From NCBI GenBank assembly GCA_019828545.1, contig JACVRA010000050.1, forward strand, positions 434,001 to 498,000: a DNA stretch of 64,000 nucleotides. The letters are read 5' to 3'. Source of the stretch: Paracamarosporium sp. OC-R06-R3 (lineage: Eukaryota; Ascomycota; Dothideomycetes; Pleosporales; Didymosphaeriaceae). Below the pieces are notes generated by a model. That model was not told the origin of the DNA, made no database searches, and was given only the letters and a program-made list of their open reading frames with translations. The translations under genes and the position numbers were made by a program. Shown in pieces: positions 36,801 through 48,651 of the stretch (its first letter is position 1; every line of letters starts with the position of its first letter).

Positions 36801-37349
36801 ATGGATGGCTTTCAGCATATCTATCTCATTGTCTTTGGCAACAAACGGGAGGGCTTTAGATAGATCTAGCCGAGCGATAATATGTTGGCCTAGAGCAACG
36901 CCCTCGTCGTTGATAGCATCTAAAACGCCTGGTTCGCCAGGGTCGAGCACTACCATATCCCAAGATTCCAATATCTGCTTCTCCTCGCGAGTGACAGGCA
37001 CACTGAGCAAGCCGAGGTATACACCGAATGACGCTGGCTTATCCGCAAGAGGTTGCCTGGGCCTGACACAGTGCGCTGTATGAGACAGTACCAGCAACCG
37101 TTCCTGAACGGAGTACGGTAGGAGGGTTTCGTCGGTATCATGCTACATCAAGTTTCGTAAGCTTCGAAACTGTCTGGAGAAGCTGTTTCCTACCTGCAGA
37201 AGTTTCCGGATGCTATCGAACGAGGTCCAGAGAAGTGCAAGGGTTCCAAATAGTCCGCTGGCAGCAAGAATTGCTACCAGAGTCCATTCCCACCACTCAT
37301 GTACAGATAAACCGTACTTGAATGCAGTGATACCGAGTATGTTTGGCAT
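27866..37349 (-). CDS. gtb3: Giant multi-domain GT4 glycosyltransferase, galactosaminogalactan synthase-like
   Basis: Exons 37349..37194, 37142..36234, 36186..33897, 33846..29713, 29664..29386, 29340..27866; about 3080 residues. In the GAG pathway the GT4 synthase polymerises Gal/GalNAc from UDP-sugars and is thought to export the chain. Residues 19-43 form a first membrane helix. Residues about 53-355 resemble a TIM-barrel glycosidase-like domain (SWDMVVLDPGEPGVLDAI). Many hydrophobic helices follow at about 850-1060 and 1180-1380. The GT-B fold starts near AVDTGTWPNEGGGVSACRRD and ends with NGIPDMTKFAP (about 2622) and the EX7E motif EGLPLALGE (about 2730). This is PelF-like, family GT4. 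The last ~200 residues are Ser/Arg-rich and look disordered. Introns are 42-54 bases; the one at 29712..29665 is 48 bases and frame-neutral, so retention would keep the frame. The gene is divergent from agd3. Confidence 0.85.
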
Positions 37350-38878
37350 GTTACCGTGTCACAGATGTTGGCACACCGTAGGTGATGGCGATTGCCACGA
37401 CAGAGCGAAACCGGCCCAAGCGGTGGTGCCGAAACGTAGGAAACACGGATGCAGGATGAGGTTACTGGCGGTATGGAAGCACAAGCATGGCGATTAGAGA
37501 CGGTTGCAATGTTTCATGCTAACAATACTGATGAGCCGACCGAGTCGAAGAAACTCGGACAAGAGATTCGCTACCATAAAACATGTCCATAGCGTGGTGG
37601 CATATAAATGCCGGTATAACAATGGCCCGCCCATGAGCCGGGCAGATGCACATAGACAGGCTGTGTGCTAGCAGTCATGCGTCTGGCTGTTCATCCAGCA
37701 GCAACGTCAGCTAACCGCTTGTCTGAGACAGGGCCTAAAGCGAAGAAGCATTACCATCCTTCGAGAAGCTCGTGAAGCCGAGCTTGGCGGCCATGGTAGG
37801 AAGTGAGAGGCGGGCATAGAGTGCATCTTGCAGCGGCCAAAGCCTTTCGACCGGGCACTAAGCAGCTGGAGACAGGGCAGCAGCAATCTATCGTCGACGG
37901 CCGGCTTGCGGGGTGGGGCAGGGCGGCCGTATAAGGACGACGACGGAATCATCGCATCAAGATGGGCAGAGGTGTGACGAAAGTATGTTGCGGGAGGCTG
38001 AACAAGGACAAGGGTGGTATGGCCCGTGCACGTTGCTGTTTTTACTGGCGCGGCATCCGGCATCGTCCCTTTAGCCTAACCACGTCCTCTGCATCCACTT
38101 AATATCTTCACAGTGTCTCGAGGTTGCACAACGCGTCTTCTCAATATGCACCCCAGGGCTGTATACGATTTCCCAAATTGCCAAATGGTGAGCTTGCGTG
38201 GCAGCTACCCATGGAGTCTAGGACGCGTCGATTCCAATACTCTATTCACCTCGATCAAGATCCGACGGCACTGGAATTCTGCGGCGCTCTGCAACCGACA
38301 TGGTGTCTAGGATCTTCTGCCGTTCCTCGCGGCAGCCTCCTCCAGTCCATCCCAAACGAGCTGATGCGTTCCCGGTTGTTCGCCTGCACGCCTTACCAGC
38401 GTGCATGTTCAATGCAAGGCTCTGCTGTCACGTTTCTTCTCCGCACATATTACCTAAAGAGTTCCTCCGCACGTGGCGCAGAATTTCGCCATCTGGGGCG
38501 CCTGTCTGCAATGGCCATCTGCCAAGAACCCTGCACAGTTATATCCAATTGACGCCACCTCGTTGCTCGCTCACGCTACCTACCGTAACCAATGTAGCTT
38601 TGAGGTTGCAGTGCACACTGCCAGATGCGCATCTTGAACCCATCAAGCCGCGTCATAGTTCTAGGCCACTTCTGCACTCGGAAACGGCACACAGGTGAGT
38701 GTTGCGAATCAATAGTTTCGGCGTGTGCGTATATGCTTCCATATGCTCCGTTTGGGCCACTGCCTAGCCATTTCCCAATAGACACCGTGGTACTTCTGCC
38801 GAGTCTAGATTTATTAACACGGCCAACCCCAGGAATTTGTATCTTCATGCTGTTGCTCTTTGACACTGTCTCTACGCA
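37350..38878. promoter_or_regulatory. Divergent promoter region between the GT4 synthase and agd3
   Basis: About 1.5 kb between two head-to-head GAG genes, so likely to hold shared regulatory sites. Short open frames (for example 38124-38552) lack family features. A TATAAA-like string lies at 37603-37608 but is not well placed for either start. No operator was identified. Confidence 0.45.
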
Positions 38879-41236
38879 ATGGCACCGTCTTTCCTTACGC
38901 CGTTGCGCACGTTGCTCCTCTCTGCCCTTGTCATTTTCCCTCAGAGAGTGTTTGCGGACGATGCATCAATAGCTGCCATCTCAGCTGCGACGGTTTCCAG
39001 CACAATCCTTGTCCTTGCACGAGACGACACATCCGCACTCAATGGCGCAACGTCTGGTCTTCAAGGCTATGGCATCCCTTTTGAAGTGGTCACCGTACCT
39101 CAGGCCGGAATTAGCAGCCTTCCGCTCCTTAACGCATCAGCTACCCATGGAAATTATGGCGGCATTGTTGTAGTGAGCGAGGTTGGCTACAACTACGGCG
39201 ATCAATACTACAGTGCTCTGAAAAGGGCACAATGGAACCAGCTTTGGGATTATCAAACCCAATTTGGCGTGCGCATGGTGCGACTGGACGTTTTTCCAAC
39301 GACCGACTTCGGTGTGGCCAGTCTTGGTGGCAATGTCAAAGACGAGCCGGTCGTATTTACGAACGTCACTGGTTTTTCTACTGCGGGTTTGAAATCGTGA
39401 GTTGCATCGTGTTTCGTTGTTCGGATAAATTCCGAAGAATTTCTGCAAGGCCTGGTGGATGCCGATGCAGTTAATATCAGGAAATGAAGATGACTAACAA
39501 ACTTAACAGGAATGCAAACGTGAGCATTACGAACATCTTCCACAATCCAGCAAAAATCACCAATTCCTCGATTGCGTGGGAGTTCGCGAAGTTTAGCGGC
39601 TCTGGCACTGCTGGGGTCATCAATCAGATTGGTACCCGCCAGCAGATGGTATGGTTCCTACCATTTGCTCTCGACTGGGCTCCATCTTCGAACTACTTAC
39701 AACATGCTTGGATCAATTGGGTAACAAGAGGCCTCTATGTCGGCTTCCGCAGATTATACTTTAGCACTCAGGTTGACGACATGTTTCTGGAGACCCCGCT
39801 ATATACACCGTCTGGTCAATCCTACCGATGCAAGCCGGACGACCTGAGTGCACACGTTGATTGGCAAACTACGCTCAACGCAAAAATGCCCAAGGGTTCC
39901 GAATACTTCATTGAGATTGGACATAATGGAAACGGCGCTATCGAAGCCGCAACGGATACTACCGAAGGCGAGCGCACCTGTAGTCCGACCAGTGGAATAG
40001 AATATCCTGACCAGATCGATGGACCACCTGACTACACCAAGCCGCCAGGTACTGGTAAAGACCTGTGGCCTGTAACTCCGACCAAGTACGGTTGGACTCT
40101 TGAGTGTAATGAGATTGACGAGCTTGAAAACTGGTTTGCGGATGAGTCAAACCGCGATGCTTTTGCACACATATCGCATACTTTGTGAGTTTCACTCTTT
40201 TGCCAATTACCAATCACGCTCCCCTAACCGCTCCTAGCACTCACGAGGATCTCACCAACGCTACGTACTCGGACACTTCCAAGGAAATTTCCTTCAACCA
40301 GGCGTGGCTCAAGCAGGTGGGGTTGGATGCAGCTGCACGCTTCAGTGCTAAAGGCATTATCCCTCCTGCCATCACCGGCTTGCACAACGCGGATGCTCTC
40401 AAGGCTTGGAAAGATAATGGAATTGTCAACGTCGTAGGTGACAACACGAGACCGCTTCTCTTGAACACTCAGAACCGTTTTTGGCCTCTTAACACCACAG
40501 TGGCCGGTAACGGGTTCGCTGGTATAAACGTTATGCCTCGATGGGCCTCTGTTATCTACTACAACTGCGACCTTCCGGCTTGTACCTTGCAGGAATGGAT
40601 TAATACATCAGGTGGAAAGGGTACCTTTGACGACCTGATGGTCAATGCACGTGACACCGCGATGCGCAACTTCCTTGGTCTACATTGGGATTCGTAAGTG
40701 GTCTCTATTATAACAAAACACTCGTTCTAACGTAATCTATAGCTACATGTTCCACCAGGCGAACCTCCGAGTCAACGATGTCCCTCAGACAACCGTCAAC
40801 GGCAAGAAAGGCCAATACTCGCTCCTCATGACCTGGGTCGAAGTTGTGTCCGCAGAGCTCATGCGACTGTAAGCCTTCCTTCTTTCCAAGCCTCTAATTA
40901 TCCACGTTCTAATGTAAACATAGTACTACCTGGCCCTTTAAGACCCTCAAGCACGACGACCTCGCACAAGCCTTCCTCAACCGCCAGGCCCGTGACCTCT
41001 GCCGCCCGAGCCTTACCTGGCAGACTACCACTGATGGCAAAGGCATCGAGAGCGTCACCGTCTATACTGCTGGAGGCAACAAATGTGGCACCACGATTCC
41101 CATCACGCTACCTTTGACGCCGTCCTCGACCACGGGCGCGACCAAGGAGCAAGTTGGCACGGACCCCTTGACGCTATGGGTCACTATGAGTGGGGCATCA
41201 AGGACGTACAAGTTTTCCAAGGCTCTACCTTTATAG
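38879..41236 (+). CDS. agd3: Secreted galactosaminogalactan deacetylase (Agd3-like, CE18)
   Basis: Exons 38879..39396, 39510..40184, 40238..40693, 40743..40868, 40924..41236; 695 residues. Signal peptide about 1-26 (cut near FADDAS). Agd3 removes acetyl groups from GalNAc in GAG outside the cell, giving the polymer positive charge and adhesion. The metal and catalytic pattern of this PelA-related deacetylase fold is visible: QVDDMF with D262-D263, and HISHTFTHEDL with H396 and H400, where the Phe/Thr junction is formed by splicing. IGHNGNG and NVVGDNTRP are further blocks. The C-terminal tail is Thr/Ser-rich. The last intron joins ARL(M)-like frames cleanly. The gene is followed by ega3 on the same strand. 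Somewhat shorter than the Aspergillus protein as I recall it. Confidence 0.88.
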
Positions 41237-42575
41237 AGTGTCATGGTTCTATGTGATACACTGCACATGGAAGCCTTGGATAAGGAGCTGCATTCGCTTG
41301 GACTGTATGGGGAGATGTATGCTATACCCAAAAGCAAACTTTGTTTCCTTCAGAATTACTCGCGTGCAAAGCGCTTCATTGTCTAAGTAAATCTACAATT
41401 ACTATATTTTCGAGTAATATGAGACTGGTGTGTGCGTGGGTCCATAGCGTCTAGATCGCGTTGCGCTGATGCTGGCTCGCTCCTGAAGCAGCTGGCTGGG
41501 CGGCATCTTCCGTCATACAGTGAACGGTTTTTTCAGAGAAGACCATTCACACAAGCATCTTTGCGCCGACCCTTCTTACATATCTCTCTCTATACATCTG
41601 TTTCTCGGTGAAATTAGCGGGACTGGACCAGATTGAGGAATTAATAGTCGCTATCGCGAAGTCGGAAACGTTCGTAAATTGGTACAACTACGGCCACATC
41701 TACAGCTAGCGCACGCAACTGTACGAATCCTTGCTGTGCTAACTATGGATACTCTTCGCTCGTGCTGTTCATCTACCGCATACTATTGTAGTAAAACTTT
41801 CCTTCCCGGTGGTCTCCTCACAACTTAGCCTAGCCCAGCCTTCCCTCACAACTCTCAGCACTACAAACATGCACACTGTTCCGCAACAACATGGTCTAGC
41901 CAAACCTCTCTCAGACTCCACAGGGAAAAGATAAAAAGGTACCCCCAAGTATCCACAGCCCCACCTTCCAATTCCTGTCTAACAACTAACTGGAATCAAA
42001 AGCGCGCGCCACGAAATCAACCTAATTACCCGGAGGCTCGTCTCATACTAACCGTATGCAGCACGACCTACAATATATCCATATTGCCTACACCAGGAAC
42101 TCTACGTTGCACACTCTTTGAACTTCGTTTTCCATTCGCTCGTTCATTTATTTATTCATGCAAAGAGGAAGCTAGAAAGGAACTTGCCGAAGTGAAACCG
42201 ACGCTGCGCCTCTTTGCTCGCGTGGTCTTTCCGCGCCTCGAAAAACGATCGGGAATGAAATGTTGTGCCTGAATGATACACCTCAACGCGGGTCTGCGTG
42301 AATTACGACTTCATCTTCCTTCAGCTCAACTTCCCAGGTGTGAGCAGACAGGTTCGTTAGAAAAGGGCGAGCGCTGGACGAAAGAGGATATTCATCCGCC
42401 TAGTCTACGACTGTACGCAGTGCAGAGCTTTTTTTCAAGCGTTCAAGAGTTCGTACATAACATAGGCAGTGCTGTCGGAGTTCACTTCCGTCGCTCAACT
42501 CACATCACATCATTCCAAATCCAATCCAATCTGCTTGCCTTCCTTTTCGCAGTCCTACATCATCATCTCATCAAA
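41237..42575. other. Spacer upstream of ega3
   Basis: About 1.3 kb. The ega3 frame is open back to 42273, but the residues before Met at 42576 do not resemble GH114 proteins and lack a leader. I treat 42273-42575 as 5' UTR. No other gene is seen. Confidence 0.5.
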
Positions 42576-43727
42576 ATGTACAAAAATACCACTCCCCGTC
42601 CATGGTCCCTCCGGAAAAAAATCTTCCTTTTTACAACAGCAGTACTTGTCCTTGCACTCGGTCTAGGTCTAGGACTCGGCCTAGGCCTAACCCTTGGGGA
42701 CGACAATGACGACGAAGACACCAACGGATCCGCTACCAAGCCCTCATCCACCACGCCCTCACCGCTTCCAACCCCAACCACAAACAATGCACCCCACTGG
42801 ACCCCCCGCATAAACGATACTTGGCAGATAGTTCTACAATCAAACGTTATCCTCTCCGACAACGCAACATCCATCACACCCGACGTCGCAGTCTACGACA
42901 TCGACCTGTTTGACACACCAGCCGATACGATAGCGACGCTACACCGCCTAGGGAAGAAAGTCATATGTTATTTTAGCGCGGGGAGTTATGAACCTGGACG
43001 GCCTGATAGTGGGGAGTTTGCGGAGGAGGATATGGGGAGGGAGTTGGAGGGGTGGCCTGGGGAACGGTGGTTGAAGTTGGGGAGTGAGAATGTGAGGAGT
43101 ATCATGAGGGGGAGGATAGAGTTGGCGAGGGAGAAAGGGTGCGATGGTGTGGATCCGGATAATGTAGATGGATATGTGAGTTTTATGTTTTTTCCTCGAT
43201 GTTTTTATCTTTGGGGTTGGTGGGATTGTGGGATATGGTACCGTGAAGAACATGGCGAGGGAGAGATCCTGGAGAAGGATGAGACTGACGCCCAGCAGCA
43301 AAACAAAAACGACCTAGGTCTTACTGCATACGACAGCATATCCTTCCTCGGCTATCTCTCCAACCTAACCGTCCCATTAAACCTTACTTTAGGCCTGAAG
43401 AACGCGGGTGACATCATCCCCGCCGTACTGCCCGTCGTCCATTTTTCTGTCAACGAACAGTGTGTTGAAGAAAGCGAATGCGAGACTTTCCACGCCTTCA
43501 TCGACGCCGGCAAGCCCGTCTTCCACATTGAGTATCCTGATGACGCAGGAAACAAGAACGGTTTAAAACAGAGCGTGGTGCAGAAATACTGCGATACTAA
43601 GGGCATCGCACAAGGGAGCGATGGGTTCAGCACAGTGTTAAAGACGATGGACTTGGATGGATGGGTTGAATATTGCGACCAGGATGTCAAAGTCACGGCA
43701 ATAAATCAGACGCAATCTGAAAATTGA
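42576..43727 (+). CDS. ega3: Membrane-anchored endo-alpha-1,4-galactosaminidase (Ega3-like, GH114)
   Basis: Exons 42576..43175 and 43299..43727 (acceptor could also be 43295); 342 residues. A short cytosolic N terminus precedes a Gly/Leu membrane helix (about 17-39), giving a type II topology with the catalytic domain outside after a Ser/Thr/Pro linker (about 48-70). GH114 motifs: TWQIVLQ at the start, YDIDLFD, KKVICYFSAGSYEPGRPD, GVDPDNVDGY with acidic residues near 190-198, and VNEQC. Ega3 cleaves GalN-containing GAG and may trim the polymer during synthesis. The 123-base intron is a multiple of three and open in frame, so a naive caller would read through it; the insert looks non-protein-like and interrupts a conserved loop. 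Confidence 0.85.
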   Translation: MYKNTTPRPWSLRKKIFLFTTAVLVLALGLGLGLGLGLTLGDDNDDEDTNGSATKPSSTTPSPLPTPTTNNAPHWTPRINDTWQIVLQSNVILSDNATSITPDVAVYDIDLFDTPADTIATLHRLGKKVICYFSAGSYEPGRPDSGEFAEEDMGRELEGWPGERWLKLGSENVRSIMRGRIELAREKGCDGVDPDNVDGYVSFMFFPRCFYLWGWWDCGIWYREEHGEGEILEKDETDAQQQNKNDLGLTAYDSISFLGYLSNLTVPLNLTLGLKNAGDIIPAVLPVVHFSVNEQCVEESECETFHAFIDAGKPVFHIEYPDDAGNKNGLKQSVVQKYCDTKGIAQGSDGFSTVLKTMDLDGWVEYCDQDVKVTAINQTQSEN

Positions 43728-46700
43728 GCGTTGCGCAAGAGTTCCGATGACCGAGCAGTACTACTGGCATCGCCGACATTTTAGAGCAGCATCGGAGTCG
43801 AGAAGGCGTTGCGACCCGCGATAGTTCAGAATCAGAACATTCACGCGATTCGATCACTTTCCATGCATGGATACGCGTCGCTCCGAGGCCTGAGGAGGCC
43901 GGATGCACGTTTCAGACCCGAGGTCAGGTGTGTGGCACACTTTGTTCAACAGGAATAAACTGTCGGTACCCTCCTTCCTTTGCAAGAAAACAAGTTCCGA
44001 TGCAACTAGGAGGTACCTGGTTGTGGATTTCTACCGAGAAGTTTGGAAACTGCGGGGTGCAGCGTCTAGGGTGCAGACCCAGCTATATCGGAGTAAGCCT
44101 CGTCAGCGCAATTAAGGTTTGAGACATGAGCATCAAACCGATACTTCATTATGGTAAAGGCCTTTATGGCGGCAACTCCGGGTGCAAGCTTGCGGAACAT
44201 TTCGGACTCTTAAGAAATGATGGTCACTTCGCCACCTTCATCGGAAACGGAAGCAAGTCACATCATCAATCTATGCTGTCGATCACTTGATCTACAGCCG
44301 CGTTATAAGGCGTCATCATACGTGCTCGTTGACGAAAGTGGCGGTACAAATCAGCTGGCTTACAGGTGCCCAACTTCCGTAGCACCGCGAGCATAAGCCT
44401 GTAGTGGGCTAGACAATGCCTTCCTTTCAGAGTGTTCATTTTGAGCCCGGTACATAGATGTAACCGGTGGAAGACCCTATGCATGGAGGACGACGCATGT
44501 TGCATTCCGATTCTATTCGCAAGAGCTTGAATAGCGCCACATACATGCATATCTCTATTGTCAGGGTCGAGACTACAAGAGTTTGTCTACGGCCATTTGA
44601 CCCGATTGAGGCTGTGTTTTTTATGTTGTTCGAGGGGGCCGGGGTCCAGCGAACGGCTGAATGCGGAAAAATTGTCCCAGATCTTAGGACATGGAGATCG
44701 GCACAGGGCGCCTGCAGGGGTGGGCGAAGAACCTTGCTCATTTCCGATCGACCTTGTAAAGCAGGGACTACGCGTCCTTATTTCGAAAGTTATTGTTGAG
44801 AGTAGTTAGTTGAGACCGATCAAGAGGTAGAAGCGCAATCCAACATTGTTGCGCGCATACGAGGATATTGAGCTTTTCCGGCTTTGCTCGTGCTTGACTC
44901 ATCCACCTCATTCGCTAAAGCAAAGAGGTGTGCTTATATTACGAGCAACCCGAGCCATGACCGATGTCCGACCGTAAGTAATACGGTAGACATGCAGCTC
45001 GGCACGCATAGACGAAGCTGGTTATCTCGGTGGAACCCGTTCTTTCAAGGTTTCGCTGAACCCCGACCTTCTTACACCGGGGTCAAACAGTCCAAGGCAC
45101 CTGGTAAATACATCCCTTGCTGTTGGTCGATATGATCCTTCGACAATAGCAACCTATCTTATTGAGTAAGCTTATAAGTGCTATGCTATCATATGTCTCT
45201 TGCTTTTAACAACGAACCGAGTCACCCCAACGAATGTTGAACAGTGTCCAGTGTTCCAAATTCTAGCCAGTCCAACAAGCTATTCTTCAAATGTTTCTTC
45301 ATGGACAAGAGAGAGTCAAATATCGAGCTGATTGCCTGCCGCGGTTCCGTGTTCAAGGACATTCTGCAAGCGACCTGCGGTATCTTGGGTCGGCAATGCA
45401 CGCAGCATCTCTTGCGCTCTTGGTATTGTCCCTGCGGGACGCTCGGCATGCTCTCTTCTCTCAATTGGTCTCTGCCCCTGGCGGCTGCATCGGTAAAGAG
45501 AAGGATTAGAGCATCCGGGTCAAGACAAGCCGAGGTGAGCTGTCGATGCAAGAGCTTGCAGTTGTTGAAGTGTTGGTTCAAATTGGGCAACTCGTAACTG
45601 TTTCGCCGCTATGCGAATTGGTTGTAGCATACGTCAAGCCAATCGGATAGCACTATCATGGATAAGGGTGCCCGGAATCGATGAGAAGGATGGTCGATAC
45701 CGCCTCGATCACTGCATAATTGAAGAGAAGCCTAGCTTGCATTCGCTCGTGTCCAGTAAGCGCTGGGGCTGTACTTGCAGCCTACAACATATTGCGCGAT
45801 GAAGCCCCAATTGGAACAACCGTGCTGCTGGAAGTATGCAGACACGTGGATTCGTATCCGTGAATAGCAGCATCTGCTTTTCTCTACCTTTTGAGCTTTC
45901 CTGATCGCTCCGTGCTCAAAACGATACAATATTGAAGGACACGCGAACACGGCTGATGCTTTTCAACGTTGTACGACAGATCTGTGCATCTCGGCTTGAT
46001 GCGGTGGTGAATAGCAATCATATCGAACGGAATGGCGCAGGAACGTTTCTCATCTAGTGGTGCAGACACGCGTCCCTACCTCGATATTCGGCAGCAGCAG
46101 AGCTTCGAAAATGTTCGAAGAGCCGCAGTGTCAAGTGATTGGACGATAAAATTTCCGATACTATAAGCATTGCCGCAGTGAGTAACAGGGAAAGACTCTG
46201 GCACTCCTCAAACTTCGCAGGCGCAGGTGTCCGGTAACGAGCGCCACGTCGACATCGGAATCGTAGCATTCTGAAAATCAATTGCGGGGAACGAATTGAG
46301 GCTGTATAGAATGGCGCGAGAATTTCACTGCTCGGAGGCCAGCCGGCGCCGGTAGAAGGGCTCGCCACTGCATTTGATGCAGGAAAGATGAAGAGGTAGG
46401 GTTGATTTAAAGTAATCGCACGGGTCTAGCGTGCACAAGTAGGGGCTAGTGCCAGGGTTGGTCAGGGATCTGCACCCCTGCAATGAGGGTGTAAAAGCGG
46501 CGAGAGGCCCCGCCGGCGTCTGGGTGTGGAGGCCTCCCATGTTTCGCGGGGAAAAGGGAAGGGTGTGAAGATCGTTGCTTGTTTCGCGATCAGAAAACTT
46601 CTTGGTCCGACTATTCCTGTTCCTGTTGCTGTTTCCCAGAAGCTGAGATTCTGCCGGCGGACTCACGGTCCGCACGGTCAACAAGACAAAGCATCGACCG

Positions 46701-48651
46701 GTCACCTCACTTCGCGCCATCGAGCCACCATTTCATCGGCTCACCGCACAACCGGGAATTTCGCGAGACATGAGGCTGGTCGAGGGTGATCAGTACATTG
46801 CAGCGGATACCACATGTCCGCAAGGGATGCCCTGACGACTACCACGAACATGGCATGCGACTGCATGCGTTGGAAATGATAATTGTGACTGTTGAACCGC
46901 AGACGCTCGGCGGAGAAACAACTTCCGAATGCGAACCTGCATAGGATGACGGTGCAGCTGAGTGTTTACGAGTATTCTATTCTCGATTGCAGCATCCATA
47001 ATATTAGACAGTTGCATTATGCACAGAAAGTGCTTCAAACCGACGAAAGGTGAGTTATACGAGGCGTCTGAATTGTCGGTGAGAGCGGGCAAGTCAAATT
47101 CGAAGTTGGTGTAGTCGTAAGTTTCAATTAGCTAGATGGTATACTAAGATGATTCGAGTTTGCGAAGGACAATTCCATGGCACTCCATTGGAAAATGGCG
47201 CAGCATGCGAATTGAGCACAGTGCCCGACAGATCACACCATAGCTTGGTAAAAGAATTTGTCCAGTGGTCTCAGTTAGCGAAAATGTCTTCGTGAATGAC
47301 CATGAAAACCACCATAGCAAGAATGTTGGGATTGGTGAAGTACGGTGTCTCGGGTAGTGCGCTTAGATCAAGCACTACAATGTACCATCAGTCGCAAAAT
47401 CTGCAACTGCCGAAGCTTTCACATTCCGGTTGCCAGGTTGACAACAGCGAGAGTTAGCCATCCTGGGGGCGAAGATGACAATGGGACAGGCAGAGCCTTA
47501 CGCCGCTCATGCCGACGTCGGGCGGGAGTACAAACGGTGCCCTAAGCCCAGTGCCGAAATGAGCGTAACATTCCTCACCACTGTAGCACTCCCTCAACTG
47601 GTCACCTTCATAGACAGCTACACAACGGGTTCTGAGCTAGAATAGGTGGGTGCATCACCGGAGCAGACATCACACATAGTTGATGAATAGCCATGCATGA
47701 TCCTACCCGAATAGACTGCAACTCCGTCAAGAACCGACTGGAAACTCTTTGAGCACCACGTGGAAGAGGCATAACCGATGGTGCGGACGCTGTCGAATGC
47801 GTTCAATTTGCGGCTCCCTTGCGAATGATTCTTATTCGGCAGCAATGGTTCCTAGGGCCACCATTCGGGTCTTCGATTGCCGCGGGCTGAACGCATGGAT
47901 GCAGTGAAGCTCTCCGTTGGTCGGAATATGCCTCTTGAGCCAAAGTGGCGGAGAGGCTGGTAGAGGATTCCTTACAATTCAAAGACCGGATCACACACTC
48001 CGGTCGAGGGGAAGCCGCAAAACGGGAGAATCAAGAGGTGGCCGTGGCTAATTTTGCACGTGCACACGCCTTCTTGTCATGAGCACCTAGTAAGGCCAAC
48101 CGAGGAGCAACAGGAGAGTATGCAGCAGTTGTGAGCGCTGTCCGAGAAGTCCTATCCCAATCTGTAGAGCCGAAAGAAGTATGACAAGCGGTTATTGTCG
48201 GAGAGTCGCGTCCAGGTTCAAGCGGCAACGGTATGCATCTTCAGTGCAGGCCAGATCCCACTTGCATGTAGCACAGAATTCGTAGAAGCACCTGGAGACC
48301 GCGAGCTTGCGCGCCATATAGGAGTACGTAGTCCAATGCGATGCCACACAAATTGTACAGGGATATAACCGAGGAAAGACTATATTCGAGAGTGCTAGAC
48401 CAAAGGGCCAGTTTCTGACCAGAATAAATCGGGATCAAGCGGCCGGAGCGTGCCAAGGGCGGCCCAGCATAAACGATATTGGGCGGTACTGGAAAAAAAC
48501 TTCCATCGAATTTACGCCGCCTGATCGGGTTGTGCTTGATGAATCTTTTCGAAGCTTCGACGTATTTAAGAGCATTGCACGTACCGGTTATGGGTAGCGT
48601 CAAGAATCGTCGAGTGGTATCCCGAATTGTCTTTGAATTCTTCATCTCACC
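43728..48651. other. 4.9 kb without a convincing gene between ega3 and uge3
   Basis: No open frame exceeds about 135 codons on either strand and none shows a known motif. Base composition is not markedly AT-rich. The longer frames (44266-44550, 45222-45590, 46325-46720 and 48241-48645, all minus) could be fragments of decayed genes, but I cannot name them. In A. fumigatus the GH135 gene sph3 lies in this position. I searched the translated frames for spherulin-4-type blocks (INPxSGPG, DGIFFDE) and saw none. Confidence 0.6.

Noticed and set aside
42273..42575. Upstream extension of the ega3 frame
   Set aside because: The added residues are unlike GH114 proteins, and Met at 42576 directly precedes a good membrane anchor.
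45222..45590. 122-codon minus-strand frame in the GAG gap, considered as a gene remnant
   Set aside because: No recognisable motif, no splice partner and no leader; kept only as a remark on the interval.
48241..48645. 134-codon minus-strand frame just upstream of uge3
   Set aside because: No family resemblance; it lies in the expected uge3 promoter.
43728..48651. Hidden sph3 (GH135, spherulin-4-like) gene
   Set aside because: None of the expected conserved blocks could be found in any frame by eye; a profile search is needed to be certain.
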